From: Nocardioides sp. YIM 152315
Lineage (GTDB): Bacteria; Actinomycetota; Actinomycetes; Propionibacteriales; Nocardioidaceae
DNA length: 64,000 nt
Reading direction: 5' to 3'
NCBI RefSeq assembly: GCF_029210375.1
Contig: NZ_JARGER010000037.1
Coordinates: 167,332 to 231,331 of the forward strand
The notes beneath the pieces are model-generated. The model had not been told where the DNA came from. It made no database searches and saw nothing but the letters and a program-made list of their open reading frames with translations. Shown here piece by piece: positions 42,889-51,325 of this stretch; the first letter of the stretch is position 1, and each line of letters starts with the position of its first letter. Position numbers and translations under genes: made by a program.

Positions 42889-44421
42889 CTACAGCTCCCG
42901 GCCCTGGTCGTAGGCCAGCAGCGCGACGCCGAGGGAGAGCCGCGACGCGGGATCGTCCAGCGGATGACCGACCAGCTCCTCGAGTCGGCGCAGGGCCGGA
43001 TAGAGCGAGGTGCGGTTGCGGTGCGCGACCCGGGCCAGCTCGGCCTTGTTGCCGCCGACGGCGAGGAACTGCCGCAGCAGGCCGACCAGGCCGCCGCCGT
43101 GCCGGGCCTCGTGCTCGAGCAGCCGGCCGATCTCGGCCTCGACGAACTCCTGCAGCCGGGCGTCCTGCCGCAGCGACATCACCAGCCCGGGCAGCCGGAT
43201 GTCGGCCTGCCGCACGCAGCCCTCGACGCCCGGCATCGTGGCCGCGACGTCGGCGACCACCCGCGCCGAGCGCAGCGAGGTCGCGGTCGCGAGCACGCCG
43301 TCGACCGACTGACCCGCCGCCAGGACCGCGTCGGGCTCGCGCGAGGTCAGCGACCGGGCCGCGGCGTCCAGGTCGGTGTCGGCCGGGACGAGCAGCCCGA
43401 CGTGCACGGCGTCGAGCACGCCCACCAGCCCCGGCACCTCGCCGAGCGCCGACACCAGGCGCTCGACCGAGCCCTCGGTGCGCAGACGGGCGACCGCGCC
43501 GACGTACCGGCGCGACTCGGGTACGCCCAGGGCGCGCAGCCGCGCGGCGGCCACGGCCTCGGGACCGAGCCGGTCGTCGAGCAGGTCGAGCAGGAAGCCG
43601 CCGTGCACGCGCAGCTGGACGGCCGTGTCGTCCCGGTCGATCATCCGGCCGAGCTCGAGCGCCTGCGCCGCGCGCTCGACGACGAGTCGCGCCCGCGCCT
43701 CGTCGCGCACGGTCGTGACCACGAGCCGCCCCCACGCCCCGCCCTGGATGCCGACCGGCGTGGTCAGCCAGGCCTCCGGCCCGCCGCGATCCGTCGCCCG
43801 GGCGAACGGCGTGAGCCGCGAGCGTCGCTCCCAGTCGGTGAGCAGGCGGTCGACCGGCTCACCGCGGGAGGCAGCGACCAGCACCCGCCGCGAGAGGTCC
43901 TCGAGCACCACCGAGCCGCCGGCCAGGTCGGCCGCGGCGTCGACCAGCCGCCCCATCGGCGCCCGCGCCAGCCCCAGCTCGGTGAAGGTCTCGTGCACGT
44001 CGCCCGCGAACCGCACCTCCTCGAACTGCTCCGCCACGATCGCCCGGTGCACCTGCTCGGTCACCTCGACGAAGCGCACGCCGCGGTTGAGCGCGACGAC
44101 CGGCAGCCCGGCCGCGCGGGCCCGGCGCAGGGCCGGCTCCGGCACCGAGGGGTACGCCGCGCTGAGCTCGATGACCAGCCCGGCGGCGCCGACCTCGACC
44201 AGCTGACGGACGAAGTCGTCGGCCGCGGCCGGCGAGGCGGCCATGCCGAGGCCGGTCGTCAGCACCAGCTCGTCGCCCGAGAGCACCGCGCCGACGTCGC
44301 GCACCTCGGAGACGTGCACCCAGCGCAGCACGGTGTCGAGGCCCGGCTCGCCGCCGAGCACGACCGGGTCTCCCGCGGCGAGCACGGGCAGCGCGAGCGC
44401 CTCGCGCACGGTGACCGGCAT
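42889..44421 (-). CDS. PucR family transcriptional regulator
   Basis: 510 residues. N-terminal PucR domain (~1-130: VTVREALALPVLAAGDPVVL, LTTGLGM, GLPVVALNRGVRFVEVTEQV), a middle GGDEF-like/PAS-type region, and the C-terminal HTH_30 (ELARVAHRNRTSLYPALRRL, ~455-475). PucR proteins activate purine, polyamine or amino acid catabolism. Its start is 82 bp from the divergent mmsA operon, which it probably controls. GACAGT lies seven bases before the ATG. Confidence 0.92.
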   Translation of the reverse strand: MPVTVREALALPVLAAGDPVVLGGEPGLDTVLRWVHVSEVRDVGAVLSGDELVLTTGLGMAASPAAADDFVRQLVEVGAAGLVIELSAAYPSVPEPALRRARAAGLPVVALNRGVRFVEVTEQVHRAIVAEQFEEVRFAGDVHETFTELGLARAPMGRLVDAAADLAGGSVVLEDLSRRVLVAASRGEPVDRLLTDWERRSRLTPFARATDRGGPEAWLTTPVGIQGGAWGRLVVTTVRDEARARLVVERAAQALELGRMIDRDDTAVQLRVHGGFLLDLLDDRLGPEAVAAARLRALGVPESRRYVGAVARLRTEGSVERLVSALGEVPGLVGVLDAVHVGLLVPADTDLDAAARSLTSREPDAVLAAGQSVDGVLATATSLRSARVVADVAATMPGVEGCVRQADIRLPGLVMSLRQDARLQEFVEAEIGRLLEHEARHGGGLVGLLRQFLAVGGNKAELARVAHRNRTSLYPALRRLEELVGHPLDDPASRLSLGVALLAYDQGREL

Positions 44422-44502
44422 GCGACGTACTGTCGCACACAGACCTCGATCGACGACAGGGCGTCCCTCGCCGTACCGCAGGGCCCCGGGCACGCTGGCG
44501 GC

Positions 44503-45999
44503 ATGACGACCACCATCCCGCACTGGATCGACGGCAAGGCGCACCCGGGCGGCGGCACGAGAGCCGGCGACGTCACCAACCCGGCCACCGGCCGGGTGAC
44601 CGGGCGGGTCGCGTTCGCCGGCCCGGAGGAGATCGAGGCGGCGGTCGTCTCGGCGAAGAAGGCCGCCGGCGACTGGGCGGCCACCTCGATCAGCGCGCGG
44701 ACCCGGGTCGTCTTCAGGTTCCGCGAGCTGCTCGACGCGCGCAAGGTGGAGCTGGCCGCGCTGATCACGGCCGAGCACGGCAAGGTCCGCTCCGACGCCC
44801 TGGGCGAGGTGTCCCGCGGGCTCGAGGTCGTCGAGTTCGCGTGCGGCATCCCGCACCTGCTCAAGGGCGGCAACTCCCCCCAGGTCTCGACCGGCGTGGA
44901 CGTGAAGAGCATCCGGCAGCCGCTCGGCGTCGTGGGCATCATCAGCCCGTTCAACTTCCCCGCGATGGTCCCGATGTGGTTCTTCCCCATCGCGATCGCC
45001 GCCGGCAACGCGGTCGTGCTGAAGCCCAGCGAGAAGGACCCGTCCGCCTCGATCTGGATGGCCGAGCTGTGGAAGGAGGCCGGTCTCCCGGACGGCGTCT
45101 TCACCGTGCTGCAGGGCGACAAGGTGGCCGTCGACGGCCTGCTCGACCACCCCGACGTCGCGTCGATCAGCTTCGTCGGCTCGACCCCGATCGCCGAGTA
45201 CGTCTACGAGCGCGCGAGCCGGGCCGGCAAGCGCGTGCAGGCCCTCGGCGGCGCCAAGAACCACATGGTCGTCCTCCCCGACGCCGACCTCGACCTGGCC
45301 GCGGACGCCGCGGTCAGCGCGGGCTACGGCTCGGCCGGCGAGCGCTGCATGGCGATCAGCGTCGTGGTCGCGGTCGGGGAGACCGGCGACGCGCTCGTGC
45401 AGAAGATCGCCGAGCGCACCCACACCCTGCGGATCGGCGACGGCGCGCAGGACACCGACATGGGCCCGCTCGTCACCAGGCCGCACCGCGACAAGGTGGC
45501 GTCGTACGTCGACGCGGGCGAGTCGGAGGGCGCCACGCTGGTCGTCGACGGGCGCCAGGTCGACGCGGCCGGCGAGGCCGACGGCTTCTGGCTCGGCCCC
45601 ACGCTCTTCGACCACGTGACGCCGTCGATGAGCATCTATGCCGACGAGATCTTCGGCCCCGTGCTGAGCGTGGTGCGCGCCGACACCTACCGCGAGGCGC
45701 TCGACCTGGTGAACGCCAACAGGTACGGCAACGGCACCGCGATCTTCACCGGCAACGGTGGCGCCGCGCGCGCGTTCGAGACCGACGTGCAGGTCGGCAT
45801 GATCGGCGTCAACGTCCCCATCCCGGTGCCGATGGCCTACTACTCCTTCGGCGGCTGGAAGGCCTCCCTCTTCGGCGACACCCACGCCCACGGGACCGAG
45901 GGCGTGCACTTCTTCACGCGTGGCAAGGTCGTCACCGCACGCTGGCCCGACCCGGGCACCGCCGGCGGCCTCGAGCTGGCCTTCCCGAAGAACCACTGA
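44503..45999 (+). CDS. mmsA: CoA-acylating methylmalonate-semialdehyde dehydrogenase
   Basis: 498 residues. ALDH fold with PFNFPAMVPMWFFPIAIAAG (~149-168), FVGSTPIAEYVY, QALGGAKNHMVVLPDADLD (no Glu where other ALDHs have the general base, typical of CoA-dependent MmsA), and nucleophile in SAGERCMAIS (Cys282). It converts malonate or methylmalonate semialdehyde with CoA and NAD+ to acetyl- or propionyl-CoA and CO2. First gene of a four-gene operon with an aminotransferase that could supply malonate semialdehyde from beta-alanine. Confidence 0.94.
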   Translation: MTTTIPHWIDGKAHPGGGTRAGDVTNPATGRVTGRVAFAGPEEIEAAVVSAKKAAGDWAATSISARTRVVFRFRELLDARKVELAALITAEHGKVRSDALGEVSRGLEVVEFACGIPHLLKGGNSPQVSTGVDVKSIRQPLGVVGIISPFNFPAMVPMWFFPIAIAAGNAVVLKPSEKDPSASIWMAELWKEAGLPDGVFTVLQGDKVAVDGLLDHPDVASISFVGSTPIAEYVYERASRAGKRVQALGGAKNHMVVLPDADLDLAADAAVSAGYGSAGERCMAISVVVAVGETGDALVQKIAERTHTLRIGDGAQDTDMGPLVTRPHRDKVASYVDAGESEGATLVVDGRQVDAAGEADGFWLGPTLFDHVTPSMSIYADEIFGPVLSVVRADTYREALDLVNANRYGNGTAIFTGNGGAARAFETDVQVGMIGVNVPIPVPMAYYSFGGWKASLFGDTHAHGTEGVHFFTRGKVVTARWPDPGTAGGLELAFPKNH

Positions 46000-46011
46000 G
46001 GAAGAGGAACC

Positions 46012-47316
46012 ATGAGCACCGCGTACGACCTGGACCGCAAGCACGTCTTCCACTCCTGGTCCGCCCAGGCCGAGATCACCCCGATGGTGATCACGGCCGC
46101 GCGCGGGTCCTACGTCTGGGACGACGACGACCGCCGCTACCTGGACTTCTCCAGCCAGCTGGTCTTCACCAACATCGGACACCAGCACCCGCGCGTGGTC
46201 GCGGCGATCAAGGAGCAGGCCGACCGGCTCTGCGCGATCGCCCCGGCGTTCGCCAATGAGCAGCGGGCGCAGGCCGCGGAGCTGATCGCGGGCATCGCTC
46301 CGGACGGCTTCGAGAAGGTCTTCTTCACCAACGGCGGCGCGGACGCCAACGAGCACGCCCTGCGGATGGCCCGCCTGCACACCGGCCGGTTCAAGGTGCT
46401 CTCGACCTACCGCAGCTACCACGGCGGCACCCAGACCGCCATCAACGTCACCGGCGACCCGCGCCGCTGGGCCAACGACACGGCGACCGCCGGCACCGTG
46501 CACTTCTTCGGCCCGTTCCTCTACCGCTCGGAGTTCCACGCGACGTCGGAGGAGGAGGAGTGCGAGCGTGCGCTGGCCCACCTGCGCCGCACCATCGAGT
46601 CCGAGGGGCCGCAGACCATCGCGGCGATCATCCTCGAGACGATCCCCGGCACCGCCGGCATCTTCCCGCCGCCGCCCGGCTACCTGGCCGGGGTCCGCGA
46701 CCTGTGCGACCAGCACGGCATCATCATGGTCCTCGACGAGGTGATGGCCGGATTCGGTCGGGCCGGCAGCTGGCTGGCGCTGGACCGGTACGACGTGGTG
46801 CCCGACCTCGTCACGTTCGCCAAGGGGGTCAACTCCGGCTACGTGCCGCTGGGCGGCGTCGTCATCAGCGACCGGATCGCCGCGACGTTCGACCACGTGC
46901 CCTACCCGGGTGGCCTGACCTACTCGGGCCACCCGCTCGCCTGCGCGGCCGCGGTCGCGACCATCCAGACGATGCGCGACGAGGGCATCGTCGAGCACGC
47001 CGACCGGCTCGGCCGCGAGGTCCTCGGCCCCGGCCTCGCCGAGATCGCCGAGCGGCACCCGTGCGTCGGCGACGTGCGCGGCGTCGGCGCCTTCTGGGCG
47101 CTCGACCTGGTCACCGACCCCGAGACGAGGGCGATGCTGTCGCCGGCGCAGCTCAACGACGTCGTCGTGGCGTGCAAGTCGGCCGGCCTGCTGCCCTTCG
47201 CCAACACCAACCGGATCCACGTGGTGCCGCCGTGCACGATGAGCGACGACGAGGCGCGCGAGGGGCTCGCGATCCTCGACGAGGCGCTCAAGGCCGGCGA
47301 CGTCCATGCCCGCTGA
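46012..47316 (+). CDS. Class III PLP-dependent aminotransferase (omega-amino acid type)
   Basis: 434 residues, AGGAACC before the ATG, 12 bases after mmsA. FFTNGGADANEHALRMARLH (~104-123), STYRSYHGGT (~131-140), LDEVMAGFGR (Asp242) and FAKGVNSGYVPLGGVVISD with the PLP Lys271. Most like beta-alanine- or taurine:pyruvate-type and mycobacterial-type aspartate aminotransferase family proteins. With MmsA downstream chemistry this suggests beta-alanine or 3-aminoisobutyrate breakdown. It overlaps the next gene by 11 bp. Confidence 0.92.
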   Translation: MSTAYDLDRKHVFHSWSAQAEITPMVITAARGSYVWDDDDRRYLDFSSQLVFTNIGHQHPRVVAAIKEQADRLCAIAPAFANEQRAQAAELIAGIAPDGFEKVFFTNGGADANEHALRMARLHTGRFKVLSTYRSYHGGTQTAINVTGDPRRWANDTATAGTVHFFGPFLYRSEFHATSEEEECERALAHLRRTIESEGPQTIAAIILETIPGTAGIFPPPPGYLAGVRDLCDQHGIIMVLDEVMAGFGRAGSWLALDRYDVVPDLVTFAKGVNSGYVPLGGVVISDRIAATFDHVPYPGGLTYSGHPLACAAAVATIQTMRDEGIVEHADRLGREVLGPGLAEIAERHPCVGDVRGVGAFWALDLVTDPETRAMLSPAQLNDVVVACKSAGLLPFANTNRIHVVPPCTMSDDEAREGLAILDEALKAGDVHAR

Positions 47317-48712
47317 GCGGACCGCGTACGAGAAGCACGCGCCCGCGAGCGCCGTCGTCGAGGCGGCGCTCGCGGGCTCGCGGTCCGCGGTCTTCTGGCT
47401 GGAGGACGCCCCGGCGACGTCGTACGACGCCCTGACCTCCGACACCACGGCCGACCTCGCCGTCGTCGGCGGCGGCTACAGCGGCCTGTGGACCGCGCTG
47501 CTCGCCAAGCGGCGCAACCCCGGCGCCCGCGTCGTCCTGCTCGAGGCGAGCGCCGTCGGCTGGGCGGCCTCGGGCCGCAACGGCGGCTTCTGCGAGGCCA
47601 GCCTCACCCACGGCGAGGAGAACGGCCGCGCCCGCTGGCCCGACGAGTACGACGAGCTCGAGCGCCTCGGCCACGAGAACCTCGACGCCCTCGAGGCCGA
47701 CGTCCGCGACCTCGGCCTCGACTGCCAGCTCGAGCGCACCGGCGCGCTGTCGGTCGCCGTCGAGCCGCACCAGGTCGAGTGGCTGCGCGGGGAGGGCTTC
47801 CTCGTCCGCGACGCCGTGCGCGCCGAGATCGACAGCCCGCTCTTCCTCGCGGGCGGCTGGGACCGCGACGGCTGTGCGCTGGTGCACCCCGCCCGCCTCG
47901 CCCGCGAGCTGGCCCGGGCCGCCGCCGAGCTCGGCGTCGAGATCCACGAGCACTCCCGCGTCACCGGGCTCGACACCGCGACCCGCGGACCGGTCGCCGT
48001 CCGCACCACCGGCGGCACCGTCACCGCCGACCGGGTGGCGCTGGCGACCAACGTCTTCCCGTCGCTGCTGCGCCGGACCCGGCTGATGACGGTCCCGGTC
48101 TACGACTACGTGCTGATGACCGAGCCGCTCTCCGACGCGCAGCTCGCCGCCGTCGGCTGGGCGAACCGGCAGGGGCTCGGCGACGTCGCCCACCAGTTCC
48201 ACTACTCACGCCTGACCGCGGACAACCGGATCCTGTGGGGCGGGTACGACGCGATCTACCACCCCGGCCGACGCGTACGCGCGTCGTACGAGGACCGGCC
48301 GGAGACCTTCCGCCGCCTGGCCTCCCACTTCCTCGCGGCGTTCCCGCAGCTCGAGGGCATCGCGTTCACCCACCGCTGGGCGGGGGCGATCGACACCTCG
48401 ACGCAGTTCGTCGCGTTCCACGGGCTCGCGGCGCAGGGGCGGGTGGCCTACGCCGCGGGCTTCACCGGCCTCGGCGTCGGCGCCACTCGCTTCGCCGCCG
48501 AGGTGATGCTCGACCGGCTCTCCGGGCTGTGCACGCCCCGCACCCGGCTGGCGATGGTGCGACGCAAGCCCCTGCCGTTCCCACCCGAGCCGCTCGCCAC
48601 CGTCGGCATCAACGTCACCCGCTGGTCGCTGGACCGCGCCGACCACCGTCAGGGCCGGCGGAACCTGTGGCTGAGGGCCCTCGACGCCGTCGGACTGGGG
48701 TTCGACTCGTGA
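47306..48712 (+). CDS. FAD-dependent amine/amino-acid oxidoreductase (DadA/PuuB-like)
   Basis: 468 residues. FAD fold ADLAVVGGGYSGLWTALLAK (~52-71), the GWAASGRNGGFCEASLTHGE segment typical of gamma-glutamylputrescine-oxidase relatives, ALATNVFPS, and a C-terminal GLAAQGRVAYAAGFTGLGVG FAD motif. It likely oxidises a primary or secondary amine to the aldehyde or oxo-acid, releasing H2O2. Located between the aminotransferase (11-bp overlap) and a cupin gene (GTGA overlap), so all four are translated together; the amine it removes may lead into the aminotransferase step. Confidence 0.9.
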   Translation: MPAERTAYEKHAPASAVVEAALAGSRSAVFWLEDAPATSYDALTSDTTADLAVVGGGYSGLWTALLAKRRNPGARVVLLEASAVGWAASGRNGGFCEASLTHGEENGRARWPDEYDELERLGHENLDALEADVRDLGLDCQLERTGALSVAVEPHQVEWLRGEGFLVRDAVRAEIDSPLFLAGGWDRDGCALVHPARLARELARAAAELGVEIHEHSRVTGLDTATRGPVAVRTTGGTVTADRVALATNVFPSLLRRTRLMTVPVYDYVLMTEPLSDAQLAAVGWANRQGLGDVAHQFHYSRLTADNRILWGGYDAIYHPGRRVRASYEDRPETFRRLASHFLAAFPQLEGIAFTHRWAGAIDTSTQFVAFHGLAAQGRVAYAAGFTGLGVGATRFAAEVMLDRLSGLCTPRTRLAMVRRKPLPFPPEPLATVGINVTRWSLDRADHRQGRRNLWLRALDAVGLGFDS

Positions 48713-49017
48713 CCCGCGCCCTCTGCGCCGACGTGCTGACGGTCGGCCTCGGACCGGACCGCACGCTCGCGCTCGACGCCGTCGGCGACACCGAGGTCGG
48801 CGTGTGGGAGATGCCACCGGGCACCGAGCAGGACACCGAGGCCGACGAGGTGTTCGTGGTCCTCGCCGGCCGCGGCACCGTGACCTTCGACGATGGAGAG
48901 GTCGTCGAGCTGCGACCCGGCGTCGCCGTACGACTCCGCGGCGGCGAGCGCACCACCTGGACCGTCACCGAGACGCTGCGGAAGGTCTACGTCGCCGTCA
49001 CGCCCGCCGCCCGGTGA
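48709..49017 (+). CDS. Cupin domain protein (RmlC-like)
   Basis: 102 residues from GTG 48709 overlapping the previous TGA. Cupin pattern: VGVWEMPPGTEQDTEADEVF, VVLAGRGTVTFDDGEVVELR and PGVAVRLRGGERTTWTVTET. The usual metal-binding histidines are mostly missing (E/D in their place), resembling the DUF861/EutQ-like cupins that follow PuuB-type oxidases. May bind or isomerise a pathway intermediate. Its 3' end overlaps the convergent methyltransferase gene by 20 bp. Confidence 0.85.
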   Translation: MTRALCADVLTVGLGPDRTLALDAVGDTEVGVWEMPPGTEQDTEADEVFVVLAGRGTVTFDDGEVVELRPGVAVRLRGGERTTWTVTETLRKVYVAVTPAAR

Positions 49018-49831
49018 CCAGCAGGTACTCCCACTCCATGCGACCGCCGCCGAGGTCGTGGGCGCGGGCCAGCTCGTCGAGGGCGGCGTCGAGCTCCGCG
49101 GCGCGGGCCGGGTCGTCGGCCAACGACCGGTAGACCGCGATCGTGGGGCCGTAGACCGCCTTGAAGAACTCGCGGAACTCGACCGCCGTCGCGAACCGGT
49201 CGACCGGCAGCTGCTCACGCACCACCGCCAGCTCGGTGACCCGGTCGGCGAGCAGGTGCCGGACGTGCGCCTCGTCGCCCCACAGCGGCGGCGGCTGCGC
49301 ACCCGGCGCAGGCGCGGGCGCATAGGGCTTCATGGTCGCGAACATCCGCCCGATGAAGCCCTCCGGCGTCCAGCTGATCAGGCCGATCCGGCCGCCGGGC
49401 CGGACCACGCGGACGAGCTCGTCTGCCGCCTGCTGGTGGTGTGGTGCGAACATCACGCCAACCACCGAGATGGCGGCGTCGAACTCGCCGTCGTCGTACG
49501 GCAGTCGTTCGGCGTCCTCCTCCCGCCAGTCGATGTCGAGGCCCTCCGCCTCGGCCGCTGTGCGGCCGGTCGCGAGCAGCTCGGGCGTGAGGTCGGACGC
49601 GACGACCTCGGCCCCGGCGCGGGCCGCCGGGAGCGAGGCGTTGCCGGAGCCGGCGGCGACGTCGATCACTCGGTCCCGCGGGCCGATCGCGGTGGCCGCC
49701 ACGACCCGCGGGCCGAGCGCGGCGATCACCTCCGTCGCGACGGCGGCGTAGTCGCCGAAGGCCCAGAGCGCCTTGTGCTTGGCCTTGATGGCCGCGTCCG
49801 CCGCGGGGTCGATCAGGGTCTGCTGGTTCAT
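48998..49831 (-). CDS. Class I SAM-dependent methyltransferase
   Basis: 277 residues from ATG 49831. SAM motif I VIDVAAGSGNASLPAARAGA (~66-85), motif II region DLTPELL, EDAERLPYDDGEFDAAIS (~107-124), and GGRIGLISWTPEGFIGRMF (post III). Most like UbiE/Coq5-type methyltransferases; the C-terminal half is variable. Substrate unknown. Divergent from the HxlR-SCP2 regulator, which probably controls it. Confidence 0.9.
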   Translation of the reverse strand: MNQQTLIDPAADAAIKAKHKALWAFGDYAAVATEVIAALGPRVVAATAIGPRDRVIDVAAGSGNASLPAARAGAEVVASDLTPELLATGRTAAEAEGLDIDWREEDAERLPYDDGEFDAAISVVGVMFAPHHQQAADELVRVVRPGGRIGLISWTPEGFIGRMFATMKPYAPAPAPGAQPPPLWGDEAHVRHLLADRVTELAVVREQLPVDRFATAVEFREFFKAVYGPTIAVYRSLADDPARAAELDAALDELARAHDLGGGRMEWEYLLVTGRRA

Positions 49832-50006
49832 CGTCTCTTCCTCTCGGGATCCGACGTGGTTGTCGGTGCGAGAAGCCTCCGGCCCGATCAGGGTCGAGCT
49901 CCAGTGCCAGGTCTGAACCACCGCCGGTTCACGATCTGTACTGGTGCTCGACGCGGGAGCGGGCGTCTACTGGGGGTCCGAGGGAGTGCGCTCAGGGAGG
50001 TGCGCC

Positions 50007-50705
50007 ATGGCGACGTACGGCCAGTTCTGCCCGGTGGCGAAGGCCATGGAGGTGCTCGACGAGCGGTGGACGCTGCTCGTCGTCCGGGAGTTGATCGCCG
50101 GCAGCACCCACTTCAACGAGCTGCGGCGCGGCAACCCCAAGATGTCGCCGGCCCTGCTCTCCAAGCGGCTGCGGACCCTCGAGCGTGCGGGCGTGATCCG
50201 ACGCGACGTCGTCGACGGGCGCACGAGCTATCACCTCACCGAGTGCGGGATGGAGCTCAGGCCCGTCGTCGAGGGCCTCGGCGCGTGGGGAATCCGCTGG
50301 ATCGGCGACCTCGGCGAGGACGACCTCGACCCGCACCTGCTCCTCTGGGACATCCGCCGGTCGGTGCCGCTCGACGCGTGGCCGCGCCGCCGGACCGTCG
50401 TCCGGTTCGACTTCACCGACCAGCCCGCGCGCACGTCGTCGTGGTGGCTGTGCGTCAACGGCGAGGACGCCGACGTGTGCGACTACGACCCCGGCTTCGA
50501 CGTCGCCGCCACGGTCGTCACTACGCTCTCGACCATGGTGCGGCTGTGGCGCGTCGACCGCACCTGGGACGATGCCCTGCGCACGGGCGACGTGCGCATC
50601 GACGGGCCGTCCGACGTACGCCGCGAGGTGCCCGCCTGGCTCGGCCGGATGTCGCTCTCGGTGGTGCCGCATCCGCTGCGCGACCCGGCCCTCGACCCGG
50701 CGTAG
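50007..50705 (+). CDS. HxlR-type transcriptional regulator fused to SCP2-like domain
   Basis: 232 residues from ATG 50007, with AGGGAGG before it; an upstream in-frame ATG at 49944 lacks one. HxlR winged helix ~8-100 (CPVAKAMEVLDERWTLLVVR, FNELRRGNPKMSPALLSKRL, LERAGVIRRDVVDGRTSYHL) and a C-terminal half with SWWLCVNGEDADVCDYDPGF and WRVDRTWDDALRTGDVRIDG that matches the sterol-carrier-protein-2-like tail seen in some HxlR proteins. The tail may bind a hydrophobic ligand. Divergent from a methyltransferase gene. Confidence 0.88.
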   Translation: MATYGQFCPVAKAMEVLDERWTLLVVRELIAGSTHFNELRRGNPKMSPALLSKRLRTLERAGVIRRDVVDGRTSYHLTECGMELRPVVEGLGAWGIRWIGDLGEDDLDPHLLLWDIRRSVPLDAWPRRRTVVRFDFTDQPARTSSWWLCVNGEDADVCDYDPGFDVAATVVTTLSTMVRLWRVDRTWDDALRTGDVRIDGPSDVRREVPAWLGRMSLSVVPHPLRDPALDPA

Positions 50706-50749
50706 TCCACCGGTCGCAGCAGGTCGGCTCCGTCGGGCAGGATCGGCCC

Positions 50750-51325
50750 ATGCCCCAGGACCTGAGCGCCGTCGCCTGGCCGGTGCGCACCGACCGGCTC
50801 GAGATCCGCCCGGCGACGGCCGACGACGTCGACGCGACGTGGGCCTTCCGCCGGATCCCGGAGGTCAGCGAGTGGCTGTCGCGGGCGATCGCGGACCGCG
50901 ACGAGTACGCCGAGGCGTTCCGCGATCCCGAGCGCCTGGCCACCACGCTCGTCGTCGAGCGCGACGGCACCGTCGTCGGCGACCTGATGCTCCGCATCGA
51001 GTCGCCCTGGGCCCAGCACGAGGTGGCCGACCGGGCCCGGGACCGGCAGGCCGAGCTCGGCTGGGTGATCGCGCCCGAGCACGCGGGGCAGGGTTACGCG
51101 ACCGAGGCGGCGGCCGCGCTGCTGCGGGTCTGCTTCGACGACCTCGACCTCCACCGGGTCACCGCCCTCTGCTTCGCCGACAACGTCGCGTCGTGGCGGA
51201 TCATGGAGCGACTGGGCATGCGTCGCGAGGCGCACAACCTCGGCGAGTCGCTGCACCGGTCCCGCGGCTGGCTCGACGGCCTCGGCTACGCGCTGCTCGC
51301 CGACGAGTGGCGATCACGGCAGTGA
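50750..51325 (+). CDS. GNAT N-acetyltransferase (RimJ/RimL type)
   Basis: 191 residues: TDRLEIRPATADDVDATWAF (~15-34), the acetyl-CoA site in GWVIAPEHAGQGYATEAAAA (~104-123), LHRVTALCFADNVASWRIME and RLGMRREAHN. Typical of acetyltransferase_3 proteins that modify ribosomal protein N-termini, small amines or drugs. Its stop overlaps the GTG of the next gene (GTGA), so both form a unit. Confidence 0.9.
   Translation: MPQDLSAVAWPVRTDRLEIRPATADDVDATWAFRRIPEVSEWLSRAIADRDEYAEAFRDPERLATTLVVERDGTVVGDLMLRIESPWAQHEVADRARDRQAELGWVIAPEHAGQGYATEAAAALLRVCFDDLDLHRVTALCFADNVASWRIMERLGMRREAHNLGESLHRSRGWLDGLGYALLADEWRSRQ

Noticed and set aside
42889..47448. A 1519-codon open frame on the minus strand
   Set aside because: Only 42889-44421 (PucR) has family motifs; the rest is antisense to mmsA and the aminotransferase and is open because of high G+C codon bias.
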